Of a DNA stretch of 64,000 nt, positions 1 to 10,748 are shown one piece after another. Under the pieces are notes generated by a model. It was not told the DNA's origin and searched no databases. It saw only the letters and a list, made by a program, of their open reading frames with translations. The stretch spans positions 18,689,655-18,753,654 of the forward strand of contig NC_045143.1 in assembly GCF_008831285.2 (NCBI RefSeq), read 5' to 3'. A program made the position numbers and the translations under genes. Position 1 is the first letter of the stretch; the number at the start of each line of letters is the position of its first letter. The DNA comes from Nymphaea colorata (lineage: Eukaryota > Streptophyta > Magnoliopsida > Nymphaeales > Nymphaeaceae).

Positions 1-2218
1 CCTGTAGGGTGGGGTTAGACGAGTATGGAGCTGAACTGGGAGAGGTTGGAGCCGCCTTAAAGGAAAAATCTCCTTTACCAAAAATGACGTTCCTATTCAC
101 CATGAGTTTTTGAGTTTGCCTGTCATAACACAACATTTGTGCTGATTGTTGCAACCCAAGAAAACACATTTAATGGAGCGAAACTACAGTTTGTGATAAG
201 GTGGCCGTTTAGATAAGTTATAATATAATGAGTGCATCTTGGCGTTTGGACATGATATTCTATTGATAAAATAAACAGCTATAGAGAACGAAAAATCCCA
301 AAATCATTGTGGTACACCAGCATCAGCAAGAACTGTGAGCTCACTTTCAACCACATGACAATGTTTCGGTTCCACACATCCATTTTGTTCATGAGTATGT
401 GGATACAAAACCCTACGTCCAATCCCTTGAGTTTTAAGGTAAGAGTTCAAGGGTCGGTATTCCCTATTCCAATCACTTTAGGAAGACTTAATCTTGGCAT
501 CAAACTTGTTTTCAACTTGCTTCTTGAAAGACTAAAAAGCTGACAGCACATCAGATTTATTTCTTAAAATAAAAATCCAAATATAGAGAGGAAAAACATC
601 CACAAAGGTAACATAATATGTATAGAATCAACTGGGGCAGGTCCCCAAACATAAAAAAATATCAAATCAAGAGGTTTTTCCATAGTATTCTGAGACAAAA
701 CAAAAGGAACAACATGACTCTTTCCTAACTAGCATGCTTCACAAAGCTTATTGGAATGTAGATGATGTACCGACAATCCAAACTTAGACAAAACATGTCT
801 AACTATTTTTATTGAGGCATGTCCCAAACGACTGTACCGAGTATCTATGGTAGTTCTCTCTCCAACTAGGGATGTAGTATGCATGACGTCATGTGTTGCT
901 AGGTGCGATAAAGCCTGTATTCAATTTTTCCATGAAAGAGAGTTCGCCCGGTCTTGTGATCCTTAAGAACACATTTTTCATAGTGAAACTCAAATATGGC
1001 ATCATTATCTTTAATAATAAGTGGAGCCAAAAGTAAATTCTATGAAATAGATGACACAAATAAATTTTAGTTTTTATGGAAATCTGAATTGGAAGCTTTA
1101 AAACAGGAATTTCCAATAGATGAGATGAACAAACCTGTGTCGTTACCTATCTTTAGTTGTTCCTTGCCCTTGTAATGTGAACTCATGGATAAGTTGTTAA
1201 AATCAGTAGTGACATGGTGAGTTGCTCTCGAGTCCGAGTACCATGCATTGTCAAGTTCTTCGAAATTGACCATTGCTGTATGGGCTTATGGTGTCTCTTA
1301 CTTAAGAAATTGATATTCCTTACAATAGACTGCACTGTGTCTTTAGTGTCAGCAATTTTGACATGTGGTGCGGCTGTTTGCAACAATATGACCTGAATTA
1401 CCACAACCATGGCACACAAATTGACGACTTGCTCCAGCTCATCCTTGAGTGTAGTTCCTATTGTTGCGGCCCTTTTGATATTTGAGTTGGACTTATTTGG
1501 CTACTGGTGGTAATATGCAGTATTAGCAGTGTATTTTGTTTTCATTAGCTTCCAATTCACTTTTATGAATAAAAAGAAGACTAAACAGCTCGACAAGTTT
1601 GATTTGTTCAAGTCTGGCGTTCAACAATGTTCTCACGGCTTCATACTCATGGGCTGGTAAACCAGCAAGAATATATTATATGAGGTCATCTTCCTCCACC
1701 GGTTTAGATGCCAACATCTACTGATGAGCGATATTTTTTGTTTTGTGGAAGTATGCAACAATAGAGTCTGCTCCTTTCTTCATATTTTGAAGTCGGGAAC
1801 GAAGGTGTCGGATCCAAGGTCGAGAGTGGGCAGCATACATGCGTCTCAACGCACTCCAACTCCAGACTTCATAAGATATCTTTAAACCAATGATTTGACT
1901 ATGCACCACATAGGTCAAGGAAGAGATGAGCCACCCAACAGCAACAAATCGATCTTTTCCCATTCTATATATGCTGGATTCAATTTTGCATCCTTGTCGA
2001 CAAGAAGAAATTTTCAGGACACATGTTAGTGCCATCAGCATATCCCACCATACCTATCAAGGAGGGTAATGAATTGAGATTCCCATAATAAGTAGTTGTC
2101 TGTAGACAACTTCACAACAAAAAAATGTTGAAGGCTCGTTGGGGGGCTAGAAGAATAGAGAGAGAACTAAAGATCGACTGTGTCGAGTGAGAACCAGTAC
2201 CATTTCTGTTGGCCATGG
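1..2218 (-). pseudogene. Decayed Ty1/Copia gag-pol (gag to integrase)
   Basis: This is a broken Copia polyprotein read right to left, with many stops and frameshifts. Gag starts near 2218 and a UBN2-type gag segment lies at about 1718-2041 (W-L-I-S-S-L, then S-Y-E-V-W, then a KKG-S-I-V-A-Y-F tract). A zinc knuckle near 1375-1425 reads CHGCGNSGHIVANS, with the last Cys replaced by Ser. The protease motif near 1240 reads WYSDSRATHH where a Gly would normally follow Asp-Ser. The integrase core lies at about 300-660, including GPAP-like and FVD-like tracts and QNGCVEPKHCHVVE. RT and RNase H would lie beyond the left edge of the window. The order of domains is that of Copia; the element is clearly inactive. 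Confidence 0.85.
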
Positions 2219-2263
2219 AAAACAAAAGCAACAACCGAACTTTTCCTCAAGGATCAACTGGAT

Positions 2264-2640
2264 GCTTTGATACAATATAAAGTTTCACACATAGAGAAAG
2301 AGGAACAAAATGCAAGACTTGATTTAACGTGGTTTGGCTCTTAGAAGACTCTACGTCCACAGTGGGCAAAATACTCTCAATCTCTCAACCACATTCATGA
2401 GATGGAAAAGTTCATTTTAAATATTTTTCTTGCTTTACATTTAGATCAGATTATATCTTTATCAGTTTACAGTTGCCAAACTTGTTGGGATTGAATTTCC
2501 TTTATTATGATCCATTTGAAATGGATTTCCCTTATAAATAGATTTGTTGTCATCTTCACGTTGGATCTTTGGTGTGGTGGCCGTATCATTAATATTATTA
2601 ATCTATAGTTGGCATGTCAGTATTTTTTGGTGACTTTTAA
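2264..2640 (-). repeat. Copia primer binding site and probable 5' LTR
   Basis: On the minus strand, TTGTATCAAAGC (2275 to 2264) matches 10 of 12 bases of the tRNA-iMet primer site TGGTATCAGAGC and sits just upstream of the gag start at 2218. The LTR should therefore begin at about 2276 and run to higher coordinates. The outer end at about 2640 is a guess, because the partner LTR is outside the window. Confidence 0.5.
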
Positions 2641-2679
2641 CAGCTTTTTTGTAGTTTTTATTTTCATTTAGAGAAAAAA

Positions 2680-2893
2680 AAAAGATGTGAATCAAGTGAC
2701 ACGAGCTTAACCGAGTCAAGCTCGGACTCAGTTTTTTCAGTCGAGCTCAAGCTTTGTCTCATAGAGCTTGACTCAAGCTTGAGCCGAGCAATATGTGACT
2801 AGCTTGACTCAAGCTTGAGCCGAGCAATATGTGACTTGAACTGAGCTCGAGCTGGCCAACCTCTAGCTCAGCTCGTTCATTGTACATTCCTAA
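2680..2893. mobile_element. GAGCTCG-rich MITE-like repeat with a 36-bp tandem duplication
   Basis: This tract is built from GAGCTCGAGC and GAGCTTGACTC words. The right end, read inwards on the minus strand (AGGAATGTACAATGAACGAG), is a diverged form of the terminal sequence of the element at 17231-20366. A perfect 36-bp direct tandem duplication occupies 2765-2800 and 2801-2836. It is probably a small non-autonomous member of the same family; the left end is not clear and I found no target duplication. Confidence 0.5.
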
Positions 2894-3462
2894 CAGGGGG
2901 CGTCATGGCTCCCCTAGGATTTAAAAAAAAAGAAGATAATTGTTATAATTAAAAAAAAAGATAATTTGGCTCCTATAAAAATTTTCAAAAATATCATTCA
3001 GCTCCTATAAAATTTTTGAAAAAGATAATTCGATCCACACCCCTCCCCCTTACCTCTCTTAGAAGAGTGATGAATATGCAGATTCCTATTGGTGGAAAGA
3101 TGTTGGTGAGGCTTATGTGAGCTTCTTAAGCATCAATATATGGCTGATTCACAACCTTCTATGTTTTTGTTTTCAAATCCATATCAATTCTGTTGTCATT
3201 TTTCTAACATTACGAGGGCATTTCGTTATTCAGTCATGACAACGTGTACAACTTTAAAGAAAATTATAATATTGGAGTTCTTCTCTTCTTTAGGAAGATG
3301 GACGAGAGTGACCCAAGCTTGAAAACATTCTACTCTCTCTCTAAGATGCAAGTTAGTTTAACTAGACGTACATCCATTGCTTCCGGCCAGCCAAAATCAT
3401 CCTTTTCCGGACTCAACCGCAAACCAAGAAATCTCTCTTCCCTCCTCTCTCTTTCTCGATCG
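2894..3462. other. Region upstream of the glucanase gene
   Basis: There is no gene here. The left part has poly-A tracts and two imperfect copies of a GGCTCCTATAAAA-TTTT unit near 2965-3030, which is a common type of dispersed plant repeat. The right part should hold the promoter and 5' UTR of the glucanase gene; a CT-rich tract lies just before its ATG (3430-3458). I could not fix a TATA box with confidence. Confidence 0.4.
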
Positions 3463-6180
3463 ATGGTAGACTTAGAGAAACTCCACTCTGTGAGAATTCG
3501 GTTCGTATTCATGACCCTCATTGTAGGCGAGGCAACGCTGGCTGCAAATATTGTTGGCGTCAACTGGGGAAGGATGGCAACCCATCAACTCCCTCCATCT
3601 CTCGTGGTTCAGATGCTGCGGGATAACGGCTTCAAGAAGGTGAAGCTGTTCGATGCAGACGAGAAGACCATGAGGGCACTCATGGGCTCCGGCATAGAGG
3701 TGATGCTCGCCATCCCCAACTACATGCTTCAGTCCCTCGGCGAGGACTATGGAGTTGCAGAGGATTGGGTCGCACAAAATGTCACCCGCTTCATCCGCAA
3801 TGCTGGTGTTAACATCAAGTATGGTAACTCATTACTACCGTGATCGCAGTCGATCTTTAGTGGCTTTCAAGTTATTTGTTCCCCACTGTTTCTCTTCTTT
3901 AGTTTCTTTTTCTTTTTCTTGATCTCTCTTCTTTTCTTTGGAAACTTTTCCACGGTTGGAAAAAAATGTATCCGTAGATTGGTTTTCTTAAGTTTCTGAA
4001 TTTTGGAATCAGAGATACGGTCCAATTCTTGTGGGTGTTGGAGGATCAAATTTATATATAAAAAAAACACGCTAAGTTTTAATGGCACGAATGAAGAAAC
4101 GTTTAAAGCTTGATTCTTTCAGTTAACAATTTTGTTTTTATTTGGTAAGAAACGAGTTAAGTGAAAGAAATCAATAATCAAAATTTGAGTGTCTTTTTGT
4201 AAAGTTCTTTAAAAAGATTTAAAAAAAAATCTTCTTCTATTTTTTACTTTTTCTTGATCAAAAGGGATGAAATTATTTGGACCCGGGATCATAAGCATAT
4301 ATTGACCAGACATTCATAGTATAAAACCATATTTATTCTTGTTTTAATGCAATCGGATTTGGACAACCGTTGAATTTGGTTAGAAAATCCAATATCGAAT
4401 TTGATATTGGTCGGATTCACATCTCTTTATTCAATCCGATCAATGCAATTCAGATTAGGAAATCTCCAGATCATTGAGAATCCTTTCAGAATGTCGCCCT
4501 TAGACATTTTGTTGAATCTAAATGAGTTTCATAAGATAATCAAAGCTGAAGCATGAAACGTTACCTTGCCCCAAACTAAATTTTGTTCCTTTCATCTCCT
4601 TAATTGGATATTTCTTGCTTGCTTGTTTCCTGGTGATATAACTTAATTCTAGTTAGTTTGGGACGTTGAAAAATTCAATCAAAATTCTGTTTCAAATAAA
4701 CAGGAAAGTAAAACTAATATGGGAATGCCTGCGACTAGTGACTCTTGGACAAATCATATCAGAATGTGTCAACTGATAGAAATGATATTGTGCAGTCGCG
4801 GTTGTGCATAGAATACATAAAATTCCAAAAATTATGTGCACCAAACATAAGTTATGGAGAGATTCAAGTCCAGTTTCTTTATGAGCACCATTAGCTAGGC
4901 ATTCTTACCATTTTCACACGAACACGCGCACGCACTTTTTAAGATTTTCGACAGAGTTGCTTATAACGACAAATGGACTAATTTCTCAAGGACCACACTT
5001 TGTATTCACAATTGAAACTGCTGCAAAGAAATGCTGCCAAACTTACGGCGATGCAATTTACAGGTATGTCGCAGTAGGCAATGAACCATTCCTGAAAGCA
5101 TATAACGGTACCTTTGCCAGTGCAACTCTTCCGGCGCTCCAGAACATACAAGAAGCTCTCAACAAGGCCAATCTAGGGAACCGTATCAAGGCCACTGTTC
5201 CCATCAATGCTGATATCTACAACTCTCCAGCTTCTAATCCCGTACCCTCTGCCGGTGAGTTCCGGCAGGAAGACCGTGGCACTGTTCTCCAAATCGTTCG
5301 TTCCTTATCAGAGAATAATGCACCTTTCACCGTGAATATATACCCTTTTCTGAGTCTATATGTCAATCCCTATTTCCCCGTGGAGTTTGCCTTCTTTGAT
5401 GGTCGTGCAGAGCCCATACAGGACGGTACTGCACTGTATACCAACGTCTTTGATGCAAATCTTGACACTCTTGTATGGTCGTTGAAGAAAGCTGGATATC
5501 CAGACATGCCAATTTTGGTTGGAGAAGTAGGCTGGCCAACTGATGGTGACAAGAACGCAAATGTCAAGTATGCACAGAGGTTTAACCAGGGATTGCTCCG
5601 CCATGCCATGAGTGGAGAAGGGACACCTCTTAGGCCTGGCAAAATTGAAGTTTACCTGTTCAGCCTTATAGATGAGAATGCCAAAAGCACTGCACCAGGA
5701 GCATTCGAACGGCATTGGGGCCTCTTTGAGTATGATGGAAAACCAAAATATGAGTTGGATTTGTCTGGTCACCAGGAGAACAAGGCTCTAGTGAGTGCAG
5801 TGGATGTGGAGTACCTGCCTAGGAAGTGGTGCGTCCTGGATCCAGACCAAAAGGACTTGATAAGCAGTAGGGAGGCAGTAGAATATGCATGCAGTCATGC
5901 TGACTGCACTGCCCTTGGATATGGGTCATCATGCAACCACTTGAGCCTGCAGGGAAATGCTTCTTATGCATTCAACATGTATTATCAGATGCGGGGTCAG
6001 CATAGTGATGATTGTGATTTCTCTGAAGTTGCAGTGGTGACTGATCAGGACCCATCTGATGCGACTTGCAGGTTTCCAATTATGATAGCATATGGATCAG
6101 CAACAGCACAAGATAGTAACCTGATTAGGACACTACTGAATTTGTTGGGAGTCTTCATGGTTCATGGCATGTATCTGTAA
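3463..6180 (+). CDS. Glucan endo-1,3-beta-glucosidase (GH17 with X8/CBM43 and GPI-type tail)
   Basis: The CDS joins 3463-3818 and 5064-6180 (490 residues). Donor GTATGG and acceptor TTACAG restore N-I-K-Y-V-A-V-G-N-E across a 1245-bp intron. The protein has a hydrophobic N-terminus (residues 11-28), then a GH17 barrel starting [16 protein letters not shown]. Glu126 in VGNEP is the expected acid/base and Glu273 in VGEVGWP the expected nucleophile. An X8/CBM43 callose-binding module follows (residues 374-454, six Cys: 375, 395, 400, 409, 436, 454). A hydrophobic tail at 473-490 suggests a GPI anchor. This architecture is that of cell-surface enzymes such as the Arabidopsis At5g58090/At4g31140 group, which hydrolyse callose at the wall or plasmodesmata. 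The ATG at 3463 is chosen because it gives a signal peptide; earlier in-frame ATGs (for example 3244) would place about 73 extra residues before it. All key residues are present. The exact cellular role is inferred from the family. Confidence 0.93.
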
Positions 6181-8150
6181 TCACATGTGGATTGAAAGCA
6201 ATGACAATTTCAACAACATAATTCTAGAATTACATGAAGACCAAAATTTGCAAGATAAATAGAATGCATTAAAAAAGTTAACAGTGAAATTATTATCTTT
6301 GGCACAAACTCCTCTTCCAATCTGAGAAATAGCCCTACAAAAAGAAAAACGGGACACGTTTGCTGTCAATCTTGCAGCTCTCTCACATTGGCATGTAAAA
6401 GCAGTGTTTAAAGGGGGGATGTTGAGTATTGCCGTGGCTTTCACAACAGTTCATAACTCAAAGTTTTGTATAAAAAGTAAATAACTGCAAAAAAAGGAAA
6501 AAAGTTATAAAGGTTTCACAAAATTGTAGAATAAAGACCACTCATATTCAAGGAAGGGCGTCATGAGAATATTGAGTCCCCATATAATCATTTTTCTCTT
6601 TCTTCCAAGGGAGGTCTCAGAATTTTAAAAAGTGGAAAATGGACTAAATGAAAAACTATCAAAAAACGTATGTAACCATATACCCTGTTCAATAAGTGGT
6701 AACCAAAAAAAGATAAATCACATACTAAAAGATATAAACGAGAATATGTTAAAAATCTCAGGCATATCTTAAGATAGTACTCTCAATGAGCAATATTTTG
6801 AAAATAATTGACAGTGGTTGGCTTCAGAATGACAATAATATTGTGGTACTTTCAAAGAATCAGCAGCATTGGTGACTGTCTAAAATATTGATTTCTGTTT
6901 CAACATAATAAATGTTTCTCATAGCTCTCCATGTTTCTTGTCTTCTTTTTGTTGTACCTAGAATACAATGTCTTAACAAAAAAAATCACTCTGAAATATC
7001 AGTGGAAAATAATTTAAGGAAACAAGAAAAAGACAGTAATTTCCTATTTTGAAATAACTCCCAGCCCAAGGTAGTTTGTCCATAACATAGCATATCACAA
7101 GATATGTTAGATTACGAGAAAAATAATATGATACACCCTGAAACTAGTTCAAGGAGATTTAACCATATTGTCCAGGTGCAACTTATGATAAGTCTCTGAA
7201 GCATAGACTACAGTAATGTGTATCTTATGTTACACATTCAAAACATTAATAAGCGAAAAGAAAAACCTTATTTTTAACTTAAGACTACACGAATTTCTTT
7301 AGGTTGAATATTAAGTTCGTCATGGAATAACACTTTTACATATTTAAATAAAATACAAAAAGAAAAGAAAAGCTAATTTATGCAACAAAATAATAGCTTT
7401 AAAGGTCTTTCATGTAAGAGCATGCATCTAAGACTCTAACCTCTAAAATAATAGATATTAAGTTTTATAACCATTACGTCATCTCAAGACTCCAAGGAGT
7501 AAGCCATAAAGAATAAAAGCATATCCATTTTGATGGTTTCCAAGTATTGAGAGTAATTTAAGCATTCAAATTTAATATAATGAACTTGAGCATGTTATAG
7601 GTAGGATATGTTTGTCACTTTGTTATGTTAATGCAATTCATGTTTCCCACAGAGAATTTTTTGCATGATGGGCAACTACATCATACCTGTTTTTCCATCA
7701 ACTTTAAGCTACAAAATCTATGAAAGGGTATGATCAACTAAATAAACTTTTAAGTTAGGGAAATGCAAGATCATTAACATCCTTAAAACTGTTGTATTTG
7801 AATATACCATCCTATCCATTCTAAATATGTCACTGCTTCTGTTCTATCAGCTATCCTCATGAGTTCATAATACGCACTACCAATTAGTTGCCATACAAAA
7901 ATTGTGGGAACTGGGTACAGAAGTTCCAGGAATTGTTGAAAGCTTTATATGCTATGAACCAAAATCCAGGCCTGCTGCAGATAGAATGCAATAACCAATC
8001 CAATGCTTACTAGATCTAGGACAGAACATGATGGAAAAATTAGAACTGAAAATGAGTAGCTCATCATCTGGATAATCCATCGAACATTCAAGGAATTAAG
8101 ATCAGTAAACAAGAACTCGAGAGTCAACAGATCGGATTTGAATCAGACAT
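6181..8150. other. AT-rich intergenic DNA, no gene seen
   Basis: This is the 3' flank of the glucanase gene and intergenic DNA. It is AT-rich with no open frame that resembles a protein family on either strand. The 3' UTR should lie at its left end; I could not place the poly(A) site. Confidence 0.5.
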
Positions 8151-8540
8151 ACCCTTAACTGTGACAGCTTTTTCGAATATTCACCAAATACAAACAAAAA
8201 AAAGGTCATATCCAAATCTGAATCCAAAATCTGGTTTCACAATCTGCATCCAATTTTTACATTCATACCCAAATCCAAATCCGAATTTTGAACCAAATCT
8301 GGCTGATTTTTAAAATGTAAGAGAAGTGGATATAGGATATTTATTTAAAACTAAATCTCATCCGAATCCAACTCTGATCAGATATTTACGTATGCCTGAA
8401 TCATAATCTGATCAGATGTCATTTCTCAAATCTGAATCCAATCCAATTTCTTAATCGGATATTAAGTTTTTTTCCATACCCAATTTTTTCAGAACGATTC
8501 AGTTGGATATCCAATCCAAATCGGATAGATTGACATCCTT
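8150..8540. repeat. Dispersed ATCCAAATCCGAAT-type repeat, copy 1
   Basis: The tract is made of variants of ATCCAAATC, TCCGAATTTTG and CATTCATACCCAAATCC, ending in a GGATATCCAATCC-like inverted end. A related tract lies at 48955-49300 (shared words include TTTTACATTCATA, AATCCGAATT and TTTTGAAC-AAATCT) and a shorter relative at about 4360-4460. It behaves like a transposon-derived dispersed repeat; the class is not determined. Confidence 0.5.
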
Positions 8541-10748
8541 AACAAGAACTAACGATTTGATATAAGAAGCAACTTATAAAGGATGGCTGTCTTCCTCAAT
8601 CAATTATTAGTTTTAGAATAATTTCATATCCTCATCTGATCATAACAAGGAAAACTGTATTTCAGTCACAGAAATACTGTTTTCCCTTCTCAGTGTTTCA
8701 AAATCCATTTGTGAATATGATGTCAAAGGTTCAAACATACTTGTAGACAAGTTCTAGAACCTGTCAAAATAAGCTATTTCAAGAAATGGTTTATAGCAAC
8801 GTTCTACATATCATACAATACATGTATCATAACTTCTGTCATGGCCAATGTATTAGTTACAGGGGGTCATGTACCCATACCACATCCATTTGTGTAATTC
8901 AGTGCAATGCATAGGGGTGGTAGCACAAGGGGCAGTCAAGATCCAATTTTAGGTTTTGACTTTTGAAGACCCCCTTACACCTGACTCTTAGACACCCTTA
9001 GGAGTTGAGTTTGAGAGAAACTGCTAATTTTGAAGGCAGATTTGCGTGTGGAAGATCTATGTGCTGGGGAAGATGTTAAATTTGAAGAAGATGATGCGAA
9101 TGCCACTGAGAATGATGAATGATTATATTTTCATTTGTTATGTGCATTGAACAAGTTTAAATTGAGAATGATGAATGTTGAATTTATTTCCTGTTGCATT
9201 ATGACATTATTGTATGTTAAATTGATGAATGTTCATCGCTATATTTAGGTGTGACATGTTTTTGTTAGAAAAATATTTTTCTCGATTTTTTTAAATTTTC
9301 CTGGCTATTTCTCTGTTCTTTCTTATTTTATAAACTTTTTAGTATTAAAAGAATTATGAGTTTTTATGGTACGTTATGATGCACATCTAACCATTGCCCA
9401 ACCAATACACGTCACTTTACAACGTTGGTTCATACACAATCTTTTACCTATACTTCCATCTTCCTATGGCAGCTCCTCCATATGCCACACCATCTAATTT
9501 CATTGTCAAACATAGTGTTATCCATACTGTACAATGCAGACATGTATCGTGTGATATCATACAGGTCAGCATGACCTATATGGTACGCCTACCATACACA
9601 ATTTCCTTGTGTATTGTAGGTGTATCGGTCATATCATACGATGTGGTTGTCGTGCCAAAGAGTATGGTCAATGCTCCTCATAACGTATAATATGGGAAAA
9701 TTTAAAAAAAGTAGCCCCATGCCTCTTTATGTCAATTTTCTTTAGAAATCATCTCCCCTCTATTTCTGAAACTTTTGTGCTTTGGAAAGGAGAATTTGTT
9801 CCCGTTAGTTCGCGAGAGAATGAAAATGATGATGAATAAGATGATTATCGTATTATTGATGATAATCCTGATATTAATCACAAACATATTATCACTTCAA
9901 ATTTGGCAGTGAACCATTATATATTCTGATTTGATGTAAAAGAATTTAAACTTTATATTTATTAAGTTATTACTATGTGTTATTAACATATTATGGATTG
10001 TGAATGATGAATCATTAATGTTCATTATGTGTGATCATTTTTTTTATATACAACACAAGTTTCATGATTTTCCTGTTTTTTCTGAATTTTCTCTATTTTT
10101 TATTTTTTATGAATTAAAAAATAATTTTGCAATGTGTTTACGATTTGTTACAGTATGTCATGATACAACATATAGATCAGCCTAACCGATACATGATATG
10201 ATAACACTTCCAAGCATAATTTTGAAACCAAAAAGAAAAGTGGCAATTTTATTAACTTCTGACCTTGAGACGAAACATTGCCCAAAAAATAATTACATGA
10301 AGAAGCCAAGGTAACAAAACTCTAGCATGATATTAAGAGCTATAGAACTGACAGCAATTTGCCTGCACGTGATCTTCCAGAATTTTAGAGCAACTCATTC
10401 AGTTCTGTCAATCCTTCTATGTTAAGGTAAGAATTTGGCTCCTTCCCCAGCAAAGAGACAGGAGCATGATAACATCCTATGTAGACCATCCACCCCTTAA
10501 TTTTCCCAAACCGAAATCTCAAATCCAGAGATGACTAAGAAAGTGATGGAGAAAGCAAGAAGCCACAAAGAAGCAATGACCTCATGAGAAAAAGGAAAAG
10601 ATAAAACAGAAAAAGAATCAGTTTTTCAATTGAAATGCAGCACAGACCTCAAGAATATAACTTACTTGGGCAAGCAAGAAGCACTTCAAGAATCAACATG
10701 GACACACCTGAGACTAAATGAATCCTACGGTAATAAACAATGGCACCC
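8541..10748. other. Intergenic DNA with degraded repeats
   Basis: No gene is supported. Near 9060-9200 and again near 9820-10020, two stretches share AATGATGAATGA-like and ATGTGCATTGAAC / ATTATGTGTGATC wording, so part of the tract may be duplicated. CGATAC/ATCATAC-type words at 9530-9660 and 10150-10200 look like another old repeat. The right end (about 10200-10748) is the probable 3' flank of the mTERF gene. Confidence 0.35.

Noticed and set aside
3244-3462. N-terminal extension of the glucanase by 73 residues
   Set aside because: It would bury the signal peptide, and the extension has no domain and reads like 5' UTR.
4957-5063. Use of the ATG at 4957 as the start of a separate glucanase gene
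   Set aside because: The acceptor at 5063/5064 joins exactly to exon 1 and restores the conserved VNIKYVAVGNE sequence; the stretch before it does not fit the family.
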